Source of the DNA: Bog-756 sp963718405
GTDB taxonomy: Bacteria > Actinomycetota > Acidimicrobiia > Acidimicrobiales > RAAP-2
DNA: 64,000 nucleotides
Assembly: GCA_963718405.1 (NCBI GenBank)
Contig: CAVQYZ010000001.1
Span: 682,001 to 746,000, forward strand
Direction: 5' to 3'
A model generated the notes under the pieces. That model had not been told where the DNA came from. It was given only the letters and a program-made list of their open reading frames with translations, and searched no databases. Both the position numbers and the translations under genes were made by a program. The first letter of the stretch is position 1. Every line of letters starts with the position of its first letter. Shown here piece by piece: positions 16,361 through 25,372 of the stretch.

Positions 16361-18382
16361 TCAGTCGAGGGCGTCGTTGGAGATCACCGTCGCCGGGAGG
16401 GCGGCTGAAGAACCTGCCCCGGCTCCGGAGCCAGCCCCGTTGAATCCCGTCCTGGCAAGTGCTTCGAGGGCCTCTCGGGTCGAACTGGCGATGCCGGGCC
16501 CGTCCAGCCCGAGTCTCGCCAGGATCCTGTCCGGCTTGCCCTGGGCGATGAACGACCGGGGGATGCCCAAGGAGACGATAGGAGGCGGTGGTCCGTCCAG
16601 GCTCGCCGCACTGCCTTCCGTCTCTCGGCGATGGAGGGCATCGGCCAGGTACATGCCGGCCCCTCCCATCCGGACTCCGTCCTCCACCGTGATCACCAGT
16701 CGGTGGCGGGCGGCGTCGGCCAGCATGGCCGGATCGGGGTCAGAGACCACCCGTACGTCCCAGACGGTGGCCTCGATGCCCTCGGCCTCCAACTCCAGTG
16801 CAGCCGACTGGGCAGCGGTGAGCATCTTGCCCACCGCCAGGATGCACACCGACCCGTCGCCCGTGCGGGTGCGACGGGCCTGGAGCCCCGAACCGACGGA
16901 GTCCCGATCCACCCAGGGTGCTGGTGTCTTGGGGAAGCGGATGACCGAGGGTCCGTCGAGGGTGAGCGCCTCAGCGAGCATGACCTCGACTTCAGGTGCC
17001 GAAGAGGGAGCGAAGACGGTCATACCGGGGATGGACAGGGCCAGGGCCATGTCCAACACCCCGTGGTGGCTGGGGCCGTCGTCTCCGGTGATGCCGGCCC
17101 GGTCAAGGACCATGACCACTGGCAGCCGGTGGAGCCCGACATCCAAGTTGGCCTGGTCGAAGGCTCGGCTGAAGAAGGTCGAGTAAACCGCTACCACCGG
17201 TCGCATGCCGGCCATGGCCAGCCCGGCCGCTGCCGTCACGGCATGCTGCTCGGCGATGCCCACGTCGATGAACCGCTCGGGGAACCGGGCCTCGAAGGGG
17301 AGCAGCCCGGTGGGTCCGGCCATGGCTGCAGTAAGGGCCACGATGCGGGAGTCGGATTCGGCCTGCCGAATGAGTGAGCGGGTGAAGGCGTCGGTGAAGG
17401 TAGTTACCGGCAGGGCGGCACCAGCCCCGACTCCGCTGCCGGCCTCACTGGGATTCCCCTCGGAAGTCAACGGCGCGGCACTGACTTTGAAGTCGTGAAG
17501 TCGCTGGATGTCGTCCTCTTCGGCCGGCGCGTATCCCTGCCCTTTTTTGGTGAGCACGTGGACCACGATCGGACCCGGCCATTGGCCGGCGTTGGCCAGG
17601 GCCTGCTCCACGCCGGCGATGTCGTGACCGTCGATGGGCCCGGCATACCGGATGCCCAGGGCCTCGAAGAAGGTGTGGGGGGTGACCACTTCCCGCAGCG
17701 CGCTGGTGAAGCCGTGCACCCCGGACAGGGCCAGGTCGCCGACGCCGGGCAGCTCGCGGATCAGGTGCTTGATCCGCTGGCGGGCGTGGACGTAGGACGG
17801 GTGGAGCCTCAGGTGGGTCAGGCTCAGGGACAGCCGTGACACGGTGGGGGAGTAGGAACGACCGTTGTCGTTGAGCACGATGATCACCGGAGTGCCGGAG
17901 TGGCCCAGGTTGTTGAGGGCCTCGTAGGCCATCCCACCGGTCAGGGCCCCGTCGCCCACCACGGCCACCACCCGGCGGTCCTGGTCTTGGAGCTCGAAGG
18001 CGCTGGCCAGACCGTGGGCGTAGCTCAGGATGGTGGATGCGTGGCTGTTCTCCACCCAGTCGTGCTCGGACTCGGTGCGGTTCGGGTAGCCCGAGAGCCC
18101 ACCCTCCTGTCGGAGTTGGGTGAACTCGGCCCGCCGCCCGGTGACCAACTTGTGCACATACGCCTGGTGTCCGGTGTCCCACAGGATGGCGTCCTTGGGC
18201 GAATCGAACGTTCGGTGCAGGGCCAGGGTCAGTTCCACCACGCCGAGGTTGGATCCGAGATGCCCCCCGGTGGCTGTCACCGCTTCGACGATGAAGCCCC
18301 GGATCTCCGCCGACAGGACGGTCAGCTCGTCAGGGCTGAGGTTCCGCAGGTCGGCGGGACTGTCGATGTGTTCGAGGATCAT
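16361..18382 (-). CDS. dxs: 1-deoxy-D-xylulose-5-phosphate synthase
   Basis: This thiamine-diphosphate enzyme joins pyruvate and glyceraldehyde 3-phosphate in the first step of the MEP isoprenoid pathway, in the cytosol. The 673-residue length fits. Visible motifs are Gly-Gly-His-Leu-Gly-Ser-Asn-Leu-Gly near residue 40, the ThDP/Mg motif Gly-Asp-Gly-Ala-Leu-Thr-Gly-Gly (143-150) ending in Asn-Asn, and Asp-Arg-Ala-Gly-Ile-Thr-Gly-Asp-Asp-Gly-Pro-Ser-His-His-Gly in the pyrimidine domain. The C-terminal transketolase domain is complete, followed by a Gly/Ala-rich tail of about 25 residues that is longer than usual. It appears monocistronic, divergent from the AIM24-type gene. Confidence 0.96.
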   Translation of the reverse strand: MILEHIDSPADLRNLSPDELTVLSAEIRGFIVEAVTATGGHLGSNLGVVELTLALHRTFDSPKDAILWDTGHQAYVHKLVTGRRAEFTQLRQEGGLSGYPNRTESEHDWVENSHASTILSYAHGLASAFELQDQDRRVVAVVGDGALTGGMAYEALNNLGHSGTPVIIVLNDNGRSYSPTVSRLSLSLTHLRLHPSYVHARQRIKHLIRELPGVGDLALSGVHGFTSALREVVTPHTFFEALGIRYAGPIDGHDIAGVEQALANAGQWPGPIVVHVLTKKGQGYAPAEEDDIQRLHDFKVSAAPLTSEGNPSEAGSGVGAGAALPVTTFTDAFTRSLIRQAESDSRIVALTAAMAGPTGLLPFEARFPERFIDVGIAEQHAVTAAAGLAMAGMRPVVAVYSTFFSRAFDQANLDVGLHRLPVVMVLDRAGITGDDGPSHHGVLDMALALSIPGMTVFAPSSAPEVEVMLAEALTLDGPSVIRFPKTPAPWVDRDSVGSGLQARRTRTGDGSVCILAVGKMLTAAQSAALELEAEGIEATVWDVRVVSDPDPAMLADAARHRLVITVEDGVRMGGAGMYLADALHRRETEGSAASLDGPPPPIVSLGIPRSFIAQGKPDRILARLGLDGPGIASSTREALEALARTGFNGAGSGAGAGSSAALPATVISNDALD

Positions 18383-18560
18383 GAGCGCAGATGTACCTGT
18401 GGCCCAGGCTACCAGCGCATAGCCCTGGTGAGTCTTCTTACCCCTCGTGACCGACCGAGGGGAAGTCGGCCCCCAGAGTCCCGTTTCCGGCCACCGGATA
18501 GGGCAAGATAGGGCTGGTCAGGAGCTTGACCTCCAGGCTCCCCGGCCCGAAGGAGATCCG

Positions 18561-19325
18561 ATGCAAGCCGAAGTCAAAGGCACCACCATGCCCCTCCTGG
18601 AGATGGTCCTGGAGTCCGGCGAGTCCATCATCTCCACCCACGGCGAGCTGTCGTGGATGACGGCCAATATCCAGATGTCCCAGTCGACCTCCACCGGGGG
18701 CCAGAAGGGTCTGGTGAGCGGCCTCAAGCGTGCCATTGGCGGGGGCGGCGTGTTCCTGACCAAGTACGAGGCCCAGGGGGGCCAGGGGATGGTGGCCTTC
18801 GGGGCCAAGCTGCCGGGGCGCATCTTCCCGGTGAACATCACCCAGGGGCAGGGCTACCTGGTCCACCGGCACGGGTGGGTGTGCGGGACCGACGGCATCG
18901 TCCCGACCGTAGGGATGCAGCAGAGCTTCCGGAGTGGGATCTACGGCGGCGACGGCTTCATCCTGCAGCGCCTGGAGGGCGAAGGCCAGGCCTGGATCGA
19001 GCTCTCCGGTGAGATCACCAACTACGAGTTGGCCGCGGGGCAGTCGATGCTGGCTCACCCGGGCCATGTCGGGCTGTTCGAGGACCGGGTCAGCTTCTCG
19101 ATTACCCGGATCCCGGGCATCAAGAACATGGTCTTCGGAGACGACGGGTTCCATCTGGTGGCCCTGACCGGCCCAGGCAACATCTGGCTGCAGTCCATGC
19201 CGGTCCCGGTTCTGGCCAGCGCCCTCGAGCCCTACCTTCGGAAGGACGACGGGGGCGGACACTCGAGCGCCGCTGACGCCGGGATCGGTGGCGTGATCGG
19301 CGGGGTGATCGGCAAGAACCTCTGA
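18561..19325 (+). CDS. AIM24/TIGR00266 family protein
   Basis: The 254-residue protein is a beta-rich AIM24-type (TIGR00266) protein. It begins with the substrate-less strand Leu-Glu-Met-Val-Leu-Glu-Ser-Gly-Glu and continues with Gly-Leu-Lys-Arg, Gly-Gly-Gly-Gly-Val-Phe-Leu-Thr-Lys-Tyr, Phe-Gly-Ala-Lys-Leu-Pro-Gly and Gly-Pro-Gly-Asn-Ile-Trp-Leu-Gln-Ser. It ends in the Gly-rich tail Gly-Gly-Val-Ile-Gly typical of the family. The biochemical role is unknown. The start at 18561 is well supported by AAGGAG five bases upstream; the open frame back to 18447 is not family-like. Confidence 0.88.
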   Translation: MQAEVKGTTMPLLEMVLESGESIISTHGELSWMTANIQMSQSTSTGGQKGLVSGLKRAIGGGGVFLTKYEAQGGQGMVAFGAKLPGRIFPVNITQGQGYLVHRHGWVCGTDGIVPTVGMQQSFRSGIYGGDGFILQRLEGEGQAWIELSGEITNYELAAGQSMLAHPGHVGLFEDRVSFSITRIPGIKNMVFGDDGFHLVALTGPGNIWLQSMPVPVLASALEPYLRKDDGGGHSSAADAGIGGVIGGVIGKNL

Positions 19326-19388
19326 AGCGGGCCACACCGCCCGACGGATTGGTGGGCGGGGGGATCCTCGTCGCTGCTGGCGGTGGGC

Positions 19389-19802
19389 TCAGCGGACGTT
19401 GGAGAGGAATGCCTCCCGGTCCACGATGACCCGGATGAGCTTGCCCGCGGCCACCAACCCGGCGCTCTCCGACACCGACAGGGTGAAGACCAGGCGGCGG
19501 CCCTCGATGCGGTCCAACGTGGCCTCAGCCCACACCACGCCGCCCACACCTACGGGGACCAGATGGTCGAACTGCAGTCGTTTGGCCACCGAGGTGCAGT
19601 TGTCGGTCAGGTGGCCCTCGATGGCCAGGCAGGCGGCCTCTTCGCACAGGGCGATGAGGCGGGGTGTGGCCAGTACCGGGACGGTTCCGGTGCGGAAGGA
19701 CTCAGCGGTATCGGCTTCGGTGACCTTCAGCTCGATTCGGGCAGACAGACCGGTGTGTGGTGCCACCCCGGTACGATACGTGACAACGCAGACGTCGGCC
19801 AC
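19389..19802 (-). CDS. Hotdog-fold thioesterase (FlK-like)
   Basis: The 137-residue protein resembles the fluoroacetyl-CoA-thioesterase-like hotdog group. It shows Val-Leu-Ala-Thr-Pro-Arg-Leu-Ile-Ala-Leu-Cys-Glu-Glu-Ala-Ala for the hotdog helix, Thr-Ser-Val-Ala-Lys-Arg-Leu-Gln-Phe-Asp-His, and Pro-Val-Gly-Val-Gly. These proteins probably hydrolyse acyl-CoA esters; the substrate is not determined. It lies between the AIM24-type gene (convergent) and tldD (divergent, 32 bases away), so it shares its upstream region with the tldD-tldE operon. Confidence 0.8.
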   Translation of the reverse strand: MADVCVVTYRTGVAPHTGLSARIELKVTEADTAESFRTGTVPVLATPRLIALCEEAACLAIEGHLTDNCTSVAKRLQFDHLVPVGVGGVVWAEATLDRIEGRRLVFTLSVSESAGLVAAGKLIRVIVDREAFLSNVR

Positions 19803-19834
19803 CTAGCGCCTGACGGTGCATTGAGGAGGCTGTT

Positions 19835-21229
19835 GTGATCGAATCCCCAGTTCTCGAACGGGTGCTGTCGGCGGCCCTCCGCCACGGCGGGGAGTTCGCC
19901 GAAGTGTTCGCCGAGGATAAGTCCACCTCGTCGGCCATGCTGGACGATGGTCGGGTGGAGGAGCTGTCTTCAGGGCGGGAGCGCGGGGCCGGCATCCGGG
20001 TGGTGTCCGGCGATACCACGGGGTTCGCCCACACCGCCGATCTGACCGAGGCGGGCCTGCTCCGAGCGGCTGAGGCGGCCTCGGCCGTGGCCCGTTCGGG
20101 TGAGGGTGGGGCCACCGCGGTGGCGGTGGGGCCGCTGGGGTCGGGCCCGGACAACGGAGGGGGCGACCGGTCGGCCGCCACCCGGGGATCGAAGGGTGAG
20201 ACCCTGGAGCTCCTGCGGCAGGCCGACGAGGCGGCCCGTTCGGCCGGGGCCGCCATCTCCCAGGTCCAGGCGGCATGCGGGATGTCGAGTCGCCGGGTCC
20301 TGATCGCCAACTCCGATGGCCTGCTGGCCGGTGACCATCAGTCCAGGTCCCGGTTCTCCGTCTCCTGTGTGGCCACGGCCGATACCGGGCTTCAGACTGG
20401 CTACGAGTCGGCCGCCCGCACCATGGGGTTCGAGATGTTCGATGAGGTGTCGGTGGCAGAACTGGCCGAGCTGGCCGCCAAGCGGGCCCTGTCCAAGCTC
20501 ACGGCCCGGCCCGCTCCGTCCGGTGAGCTGCCGGTGGTCCTGGCCGGTGGCAGTGGCGGCATCCTCTTCCACGAGGCCTGCGGCCATGGGCTCGAGGCGG
20601 ACCACATCGTCAAGGACGCCTCGGTGTACACCGGCCGGGTCGGCCAGCTGGTGGCCAGCCCCTTGGTGACCCTGGTCGATGACGGAACGGTGGGGACCGA
20701 GTGGGGGACCTTCGCCGTCGATGACGAGGGCCGGCCGGCCCAGCGCAACGTGCTCATCGACCACGGTGTGCTCACCGACTACCTGTGGGACTACCTCCGG
20801 GCCCGAAAGGAGGGTCGGGTGTCCTCGGGCAACGGGAGGCGCCAGACCTACCAGCACCTGCCCATGGTGAGAATGACCAATACCTTTCTCCTCCCCGGCG
20901 ACGAGGATGCCGACGAGATCGTGGCCCAGACCCCCCGGGGCGTCTATGTGGCCAAGCTCGGCGGAGGCCAGGTCAATACCACCACCGGCGACTTCGTGTT
21001 CGGGACCACCGAGGCCTATCTCATCGAAGGTGGTCGGATCACGGAGCCCTTGCGGGACGCCAACCTGATCGGCAACGGTCCCGAGATCCTCAAGCGGATA
21101 GACGCTGTGGCCGGTGACTTCGGCATGACCCCCGGCACCTGTGGCAAGGACGGTCAGAGCGTGCCGGTCGGGTGTGGCCAGGCCACCCTGCGACTGACCG
21201 GCGTGACCATCGGAGGGACGGCGGAGTGA
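19835..21229 (+). CDS. tldD: TldD metalloprotease subunit
   Basis: The 464-residue protein is the catalytic half of the TldD/TldE zinc protease, which degrades or matures peptides, including modified peptides, in the cytoplasm. The metal site His-Glu-Ala-Cys-Gly-His is at 246-251 within Gly-Gly-Ile-Leu-Phe, and Gly-Gly-Gly-Gln-Val-Asn-Thr-Thr-Thr-Gly-Asp-Phe lies in the C-terminal half. It starts with GTG, preceded by GAGGAGG at good distance. Its stop overlaps the GTG start of tldE (GTGA), so the two subunits are coupled. Length is normal. Confidence 0.95.
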   Translation: MIESPVLERVLSAALRHGGEFAEVFAEDKSTSSAMLDDGRVEELSSGRERGAGIRVVSGDTTGFAHTADLTEAGLLRAAEAASAVARSGEGGATAVAVGPLGSGPDNGGGDRSAATRGSKGETLELLRQADEAARSAGAAISQVQAACGMSSRRVLIANSDGLLAGDHQSRSRFSVSCVATADTGLQTGYESAARTMGFEMFDEVSVAELAELAAKRALSKLTARPAPSGELPVVLAGGSGGILFHEACGHGLEADHIVKDASVYTGRVGQLVASPLVTLVDDGTVGTEWGTFAVDDEGRPAQRNVLIDHGVLTDYLWDYLRARKEGRVSSGNGRRQTYQHLPMVRMTNTFLLPGDEDADEIVAQTPRGVYVAKLGGGQVNTTTGDFVFGTTEAYLIEGGRITEPLRDANLIGNGPEILKRIDAVAGDFGMTPGTCGKDGQSVPVGCGQATLRLTGVTIGGTAE

Positions 21230-22623
21230 GCACCGTGGTCGACGAGACGAGCCAAAGGACCGACACGGGCCACCCCGACGAGCTGATGGCGGTGGCGGAG
21301 CGGGTGGCCGGATGGGCCCGCACCGGCGAGGAGGTCGAGGTCTATGTGGCCCGCGGCGATGAGACCGAAGTGCGGGCCTTTGCCGGCGAGGTCGAGTCCC
21401 TGACCTCGGCCACGTCGGCCGGCATCGGGATCCGGGTGGTGGTGGACCATCGGCTGGGATTCGCCTGGGCCGGGTCGCTGGAGGAGTCGGTGTTCGAGGA
21501 GACCCTGGCCGAAGCCAGGGACAACGCCAGCTTCGCCACCCCCGATGAGCACATGCGACTGGCGGTACCCGATGGCGTGGCGCCGACCGTTGTCGATCTG
21601 TGGGATGAAGCCCTGGCTACAGTGCCGACCACGGCCAAAGTGGAGATGGCCCTGGCTCTGGAGGCCCAGGCCCGCGGGTCCGACCCCCGGATCCGCCAGG
21701 TGGACGCGGCGGACTACGGGGACGGCTCGGTGGAGGTGGCTCTGGTGTCAACCACCGGGATGCGGGCCTCGAGCCGCAAGACCTCCGCCCACATTTCGGT
21801 GCGGGTGATCGCCGGTGACGGCGACGACAGTCAGACCGGCGGGGGATTCAGTGTGGGACGGGGTTTCGCCGACCTCGACCCTTCACGGGCCAACGATGAC
21901 GCCGTCAACCGGGCTGTGCGACTCCTCGGGGCCACCAAGGGGAGCTCGGGTCGGGCCACCGTGGTGTTCGACCGACGGGCCGCCTCCACGCTGTTGTCGA
22001 TCGTGTCCTCGGCTCTGTCGGGAGAGGCGGTGGCCAAAGGTCGCTCGTTCTTTGCCGGCCGGATCGGTGAGTTGGTGGGGGACACCGCCCTGACCCTGGT
22101 GGACGATCCGACCGACCCCCGGGCCTACGGTGCCGCCACCTACGACGCCGAGGGTCTGGCCTGTCGGAGGAACGTCCTTATCGAGGCCGGGGTTCTCCAG
22201 GGGTTTCTCTACGACACGGTCTCCGGCTCGCGGGCCGGGGTACCGTCCACCGGTTCGGCGGTTCGAGGCGGGTTCGCCGGCACTCCGGGCCCGGGCTGTC
22301 GGGCCCTCACCCTGGCTCCCGGTCGCGAGGGCTACGACGAGGATGGTCTGCTGGCCGCGGTGGGCGAGGGCCTCTTCGTCCAGTCGATGACCGGTGTCCA
22401 CTCCGGGGTGAACCCGATCAGCGGTGACTTCTCGGTCGGGGCCGAGGGACTGATGATCCGGGACGGGAAGCTGGCAGAGCCGGTACGCGAGATCACCGTG
22501 GCCTCGACGCTCCAACGCATGCTGCTGTCACTGGTGGCGGTGGGGGCCGATGTGGAGTGGCTCCCCGGCATCGCCGCCGGCCAGACCCTGGCCGTCGGCG
22601 ACATGCAGATCAGTGGGATCTGA
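21226..22623 (+). CDS. tldE: TldE/PmbA protease partner subunit
   Basis: The 465-residue protein is the non-metal partner of TldD. It has the same two-domain layout, with Gly-Ile-Gly-Ile-Arg-Val-Val in the N-terminal domain and Gly-Asp-Phe-Ser-Val-Gly-Ala-Glu-Gly near the C-terminus, but lacks the HExxxH metal site, as expected for PmbA/TldE. The start is the GTG at 21226, which overlaps the tldD stop; the longer frame from 21172 lies inside tldD. The products should form a heterodimeric protease. Confidence 0.93.
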   Translation: MSTVVDETSQRTDTGHPDELMAVAERVAGWARTGEEVEVYVARGDETEVRAFAGEVESLTSATSAGIGIRVVVDHRLGFAWAGSLEESVFEETLAEARDNASFATPDEHMRLAVPDGVAPTVVDLWDEALATVPTTAKVEMALALEAQARGSDPRIRQVDAADYGDGSVEVALVSTTGMRASSRKTSAHISVRVIAGDGDDSQTGGGFSVGRGFADLDPSRANDDAVNRAVRLLGATKGSSGRATVVFDRRAASTLLSIVSSALSGEAVAKGRSFFAGRIGELVGDTALTLVDDPTDPRAYGAATYDAEGLACRRNVLIEAGVLQGFLYDTVSGSRAGVPSTGSAVRGGFAGTPGPGCRALTLAPGREGYDEDGLLAAVGEGLFVQSMTGVHSGVNPISGDFSVGAEGLMIRDGKLAEPVREITVASTLQRMLLSLVAVGADVEWLPGIAAGQTLAVGDMQISGI

Positions 22624-22658
22624 TCAGCATCGGGTGATTGTCGCCGGTCGGCTGATCA
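22621..22658. terminator. Inverted repeat at the end of tldE
   Basis: TGATCAGC (22621-22628), which includes the tldE stop codon, pairs with GCTGATCA (22651-22658) across a 22-base loop. It lies between convergent tldE and pilO. The large loop makes it a weak terminator candidate. Confidence 0.3.
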
Positions 22659-22681
22659 CTGGGTTGGACCCAGAAGCCGGT

Positions 22682-23437
22682 CTAACTGATTGAGGCAGCG
22701 GCCTTGGTGCAGGCGGCCAGGGCGTTGGGAGTCGAGGTGTAGTAGATCGACCCGGTGATGGCCAGACTGTACGGACCTGCCGTGGGCGAGGTCGCCGTTC
22801 CACCGACCCACAGTGCGGGTGCGGCGGGTGATGCGGCGCCCGACGACGAGCTTGCCGACGAGGTGCTGGTCCCTCCGGCTGATGAGGCCGAGGCGCCGGC
22901 GTAACTCAAGTCAAAGGTCTGGATCACGAACAGTCGTGGGAAACTGTCCAGCCCGTTGATGAAGGCGGTCATCTTGGCGTAGTCGCCGGTCACCGTGAGA
23001 GTGGTCGGCACCGCCACAACTCCGGACTTCGCAGCCGTACCCGTGGTGGGTGTGACCGAAGCCGATGTGGTGGTGGCCGGGGCAAACCCACTGAACTGGG
23101 TCAGCGTCACGCCCGATGTGTCAGCCAGGCCATTGAACTGACTCTCGAATGATGACTCTTCGGCATCGACATCGGTCGGGCTATTCACACTCGGGATCTG
23201 CGTGGCAATTTTCTCCAGATCGGTGCAGCTCTTGGTGAGGTTCTGCTTTTCTGACTTCAGTGCGGCCAGTCGGGCATCGAGGCTCACCTGTTGTGTCTGG
23301 AGCTGGGTCTCCTGGTTGTGGAGGCTCGACAACTTCGAGGTCTGGGGCGACACAACGATGGCGTAGAGCAACAGGGCGACCACCAGGGCTCCTGCTGCGA
23401 TCAACAAAGGCGAGCGGTACTCGCGGACGGTGTTCAT
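22682..23437 (-). CDS. pilO: PilO-like type IV pilus alignment protein
   Basis: The 251-residue protein has a short cytoplasmic N-terminus, one membrane helix at about residues 10-28, a coiled-coil stretch rich in Leu and Gln (about 30-75) and a periplasm-like ferredoxin-fold domain with a Ser/Thr/Ala-rich insert. This is the PilO layout; PilO pairs with PilN and links the inner-membrane platform. The start at 23437 overlaps the pilMN stop by four bases (ATGA), confirming a coupled operon. A longer open frame upstream lies inside pilMN. Confidence 0.85.
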   Translation of the reverse strand: MNTVREYRSPLLIAAGALVVALLLYAIVVSPQTSKLSSLHNQETQLQTQQVSLDARLAALKSEKQNLTKSCTDLEKIATQIPSVNSPTDVDAEESSFESQFNGLADTSGVTLTQFSGFAPATTTSASVTPTTGTAAKSGVVAVPTTLTVTGDYAKMTAFINGLDSFPRLFVIQTFDLSYAGASASSAGGTSTSSASSSSGAASPAAPALWVGGTATSPTAGPYSLAITGSIYYTSTPNALAACTKAAASIS

Positions 23438-25140
23438 TTCAGGCTCGCATTCTTGTCGAGGCTGGCATTGGGAGTGATGGAAACTTCGAAGGGAAACGAA
23501 ATCGTGGAGTCCGGGTTGACCACGGTGGCTCCCTGCAAGGGATTGGCGAACAGCTGCGAGCCGGAGACGGCGTTGATCCACGCTTCGGAGATCGAGAGGC
23601 TTGGCCCCGGCCCGGTCACCGACGTCTGAATGGTCCCGATAGCGGCGGATGTCGTCGCAGTGCTACCTGCGGTGGTAGCAGCCGTCGTGGCCCCCGCCGT
23701 CGTTCCCGATCCAGAACCCGTCGTGGTGGCGAGCGCTGACCCGTTGAATGATTGGACCTTGGCATTCGGCGGCGTGATCTGGATGAGATTGTTGAGGGCA
23801 ACGGGCCAGTCGACCGCGGAACTGAGGACCGAGTCCCGTCGGGCTACGCCGGCCGAGTACGCGCTGTTGGCTGCAACCACCAGGTCGTACTTCGGAACTT
23901 GGGCGTTCAGGGCAGCGATGTTGGCCTGAATGGCGTTGACGTTGTTCTGGGCATTGTGCACCTGGTAGAACTTCCACCCACCGAACAGGGCCAGTGCGAT
24001 GATGACGACCACACCTGCCAGGAGGGTGCGTTCTTGAAGCCTCTTCATCCTCATCCGCTTGGCCACCTCGGGTGGCAAGAGGTTGAATTTCTTGACGGTC
24101 TTGTCCGGCTCCGGAAGTGCCAGACCGATCGGCGTGGCAAGTACGGGACCGACTTCTCGAGCCTGCTCCTCGCTCAGGTCCAGCTTGGAGGTGTCCAGCC
24201 GTGCCAGTGGAGAGACTGTGAGCACCGGCAGACGCACCTGCTCTTCGAGCATCTTATGCAGTCCGGCCAGATCTGAACCGCCACCGGTCACCAGAACCCG
24301 CGAGACCGGTAGACGGCCGGGCAGCGATGCAAAGTACTGGATCGAGTTGCGGATCTCTCCGACCAGCTCGGTCATGCTGGCTTGGGCGGCGCGTTCCGCT
24401 GCTTGCATCTGCGCCATCGGTTCACCTATCCGGCGCTTTACCCCTTCGGCGTCGCTAATGGGTAGGTCCAGTGCCGCCGAGACGGCAGCGGTAGTGGCGT
24501 TGCCGCCAGAGCCGATAGTGCGCACGAACTGGGGGCGACCCTGTTGATGCACGACCACTACGGTGAGCCCTGCTCCGACCGACACGATGGCTTCGGGCTG
24601 TTCCGAGGCCTCCTGGCCGCCGATGGCCCGGACCAGTGCCGACGAGATGAGGTCGACTCCGTCGACGGTCAGGCCCGCCTTCTCCACGGCCTGGATAACC
24701 CCGTTGACCAGATCGACGTGGGCTGCAGCTACGAGGACCCGCCGCATCTTGTCGCCCTCGGGCGAGGTGTAGTCGGCCAGGATCTGCGAGGACAGGATGG
24801 TCTGGTCCGGCGGAAAGGGAATGACCTCCTCGGACTGGAACCGCACGGCACTGTCGACCTCACTGTCGGGCACGAACGGGAGGTCGATCTCGCGGGTGAT
24901 CGCCCGAAGTCCGGCAATTCCGACGATTACCGACGATGAGGAGAACTGGCCGTTCTTCCACAGTTTGGTGATGGCCTCGGTTACGGCGGAGCTGTCGCGG
25001 ATCTCACCGTCGACGAGTGACCCGGGTGGCAGCCCGACCTGACCATAGGTGTGGAGAACCGGGGGGTTATGGCTTACATCGAGTTCGGCGGCCCGTACCG
25101 CGCTCGTGCCGATGTCGAGACCGACGATGAGCTGTGCCAT
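23434..25140 (-). CDS. pilM: PilM-PilN fusion protein
   Basis: The 568-residue protein joins two pilus platform proteins normally made separately. Residues 1 to about 345 are PilM: the actin-like phosphate loop Gly-Leu-Asp-Ile-Gly-Thr-Ser, a second loop Gly-Ala-Gly-Leu-Thr, and Val-Thr-Gly-Gly-Gly-Ser-Asp. The PilM-binding peptide of PilN, here Phe-Asn-Leu-Leu-Pro, sits at 352-356, right after the PilM fold. A membrane helix (373-393) and the PilN fold follow, with a Ser/Thr/Ala/Gly-rich insert of about 45 residues. The ATG at 25140 gives a normal PilM start; a 15-residue upstream extension is open. pilO is coupled downstream. Confidence 0.88.
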   Translation of the reverse strand: MAQLIVGLDIGTSAVRAAELDVSHNPPVLHTYGQVGLPPGSLVDGEIRDSSAVTEAITKLWKNGQFSSSSVIVGIAGLRAITREIDLPFVPDSEVDSAVRFQSEEVIPFPPDQTILSSQILADYTSPEGDKMRRVLVAAAHVDLVNGVIQAVEKAGLTVDGVDLISSALVRAIGGQEASEQPEAIVSVGAGLTVVVVHQQGRPQFVRTIGSGGNATTAAVSAALDLPISDAEGVKRRIGEPMAQMQAAERAAQASMTELVGEIRNSIQYFASLPGRLPVSRVLVTGGGSDLAGLHKMLEEQVRLPVLTVSPLARLDTSKLDLSEEQAREVGPVLATPIGLALPEPDKTVKKFNLLPPEVAKRMRMKRLQERTLLAGVVVIIALALFGGWKFYQVHNAQNNVNAIQANIAALNAQVPKYDLVVAANSAYSAGVARRDSVLSSAVDWPVALNNLIQITPPNAKVQSFNGSALATTTGSGSGTTAGATTAATTAGSTATTSAAIGTIQTSVTGPGPSLSISEAWINAVSGSQLFANPLQGATVVNPDSTISFPFEVSITPNASLDKNASLK

Positions 25141-25372
25141 GTGTCTATCTCCGCTCCGTATGTTCGATAGGTTTAGATCGACCAATTTCTGGACAATGCA
25201 CCAGACTGTACGAAGGTCTATCGGACGGAATCGGCGGCACCTTGAGGTTCTGTCTACCTCGTAGGGTGCGGTTGTCGAGAGGAAATTTCCTCAGAATCGA
25301 CGAGCTTGGACCACCGGTGTAAAGACGCAGAAAAGTCCAGGTTGCAAGCCCTGGCGGCGGGAGTGTCTCAGG

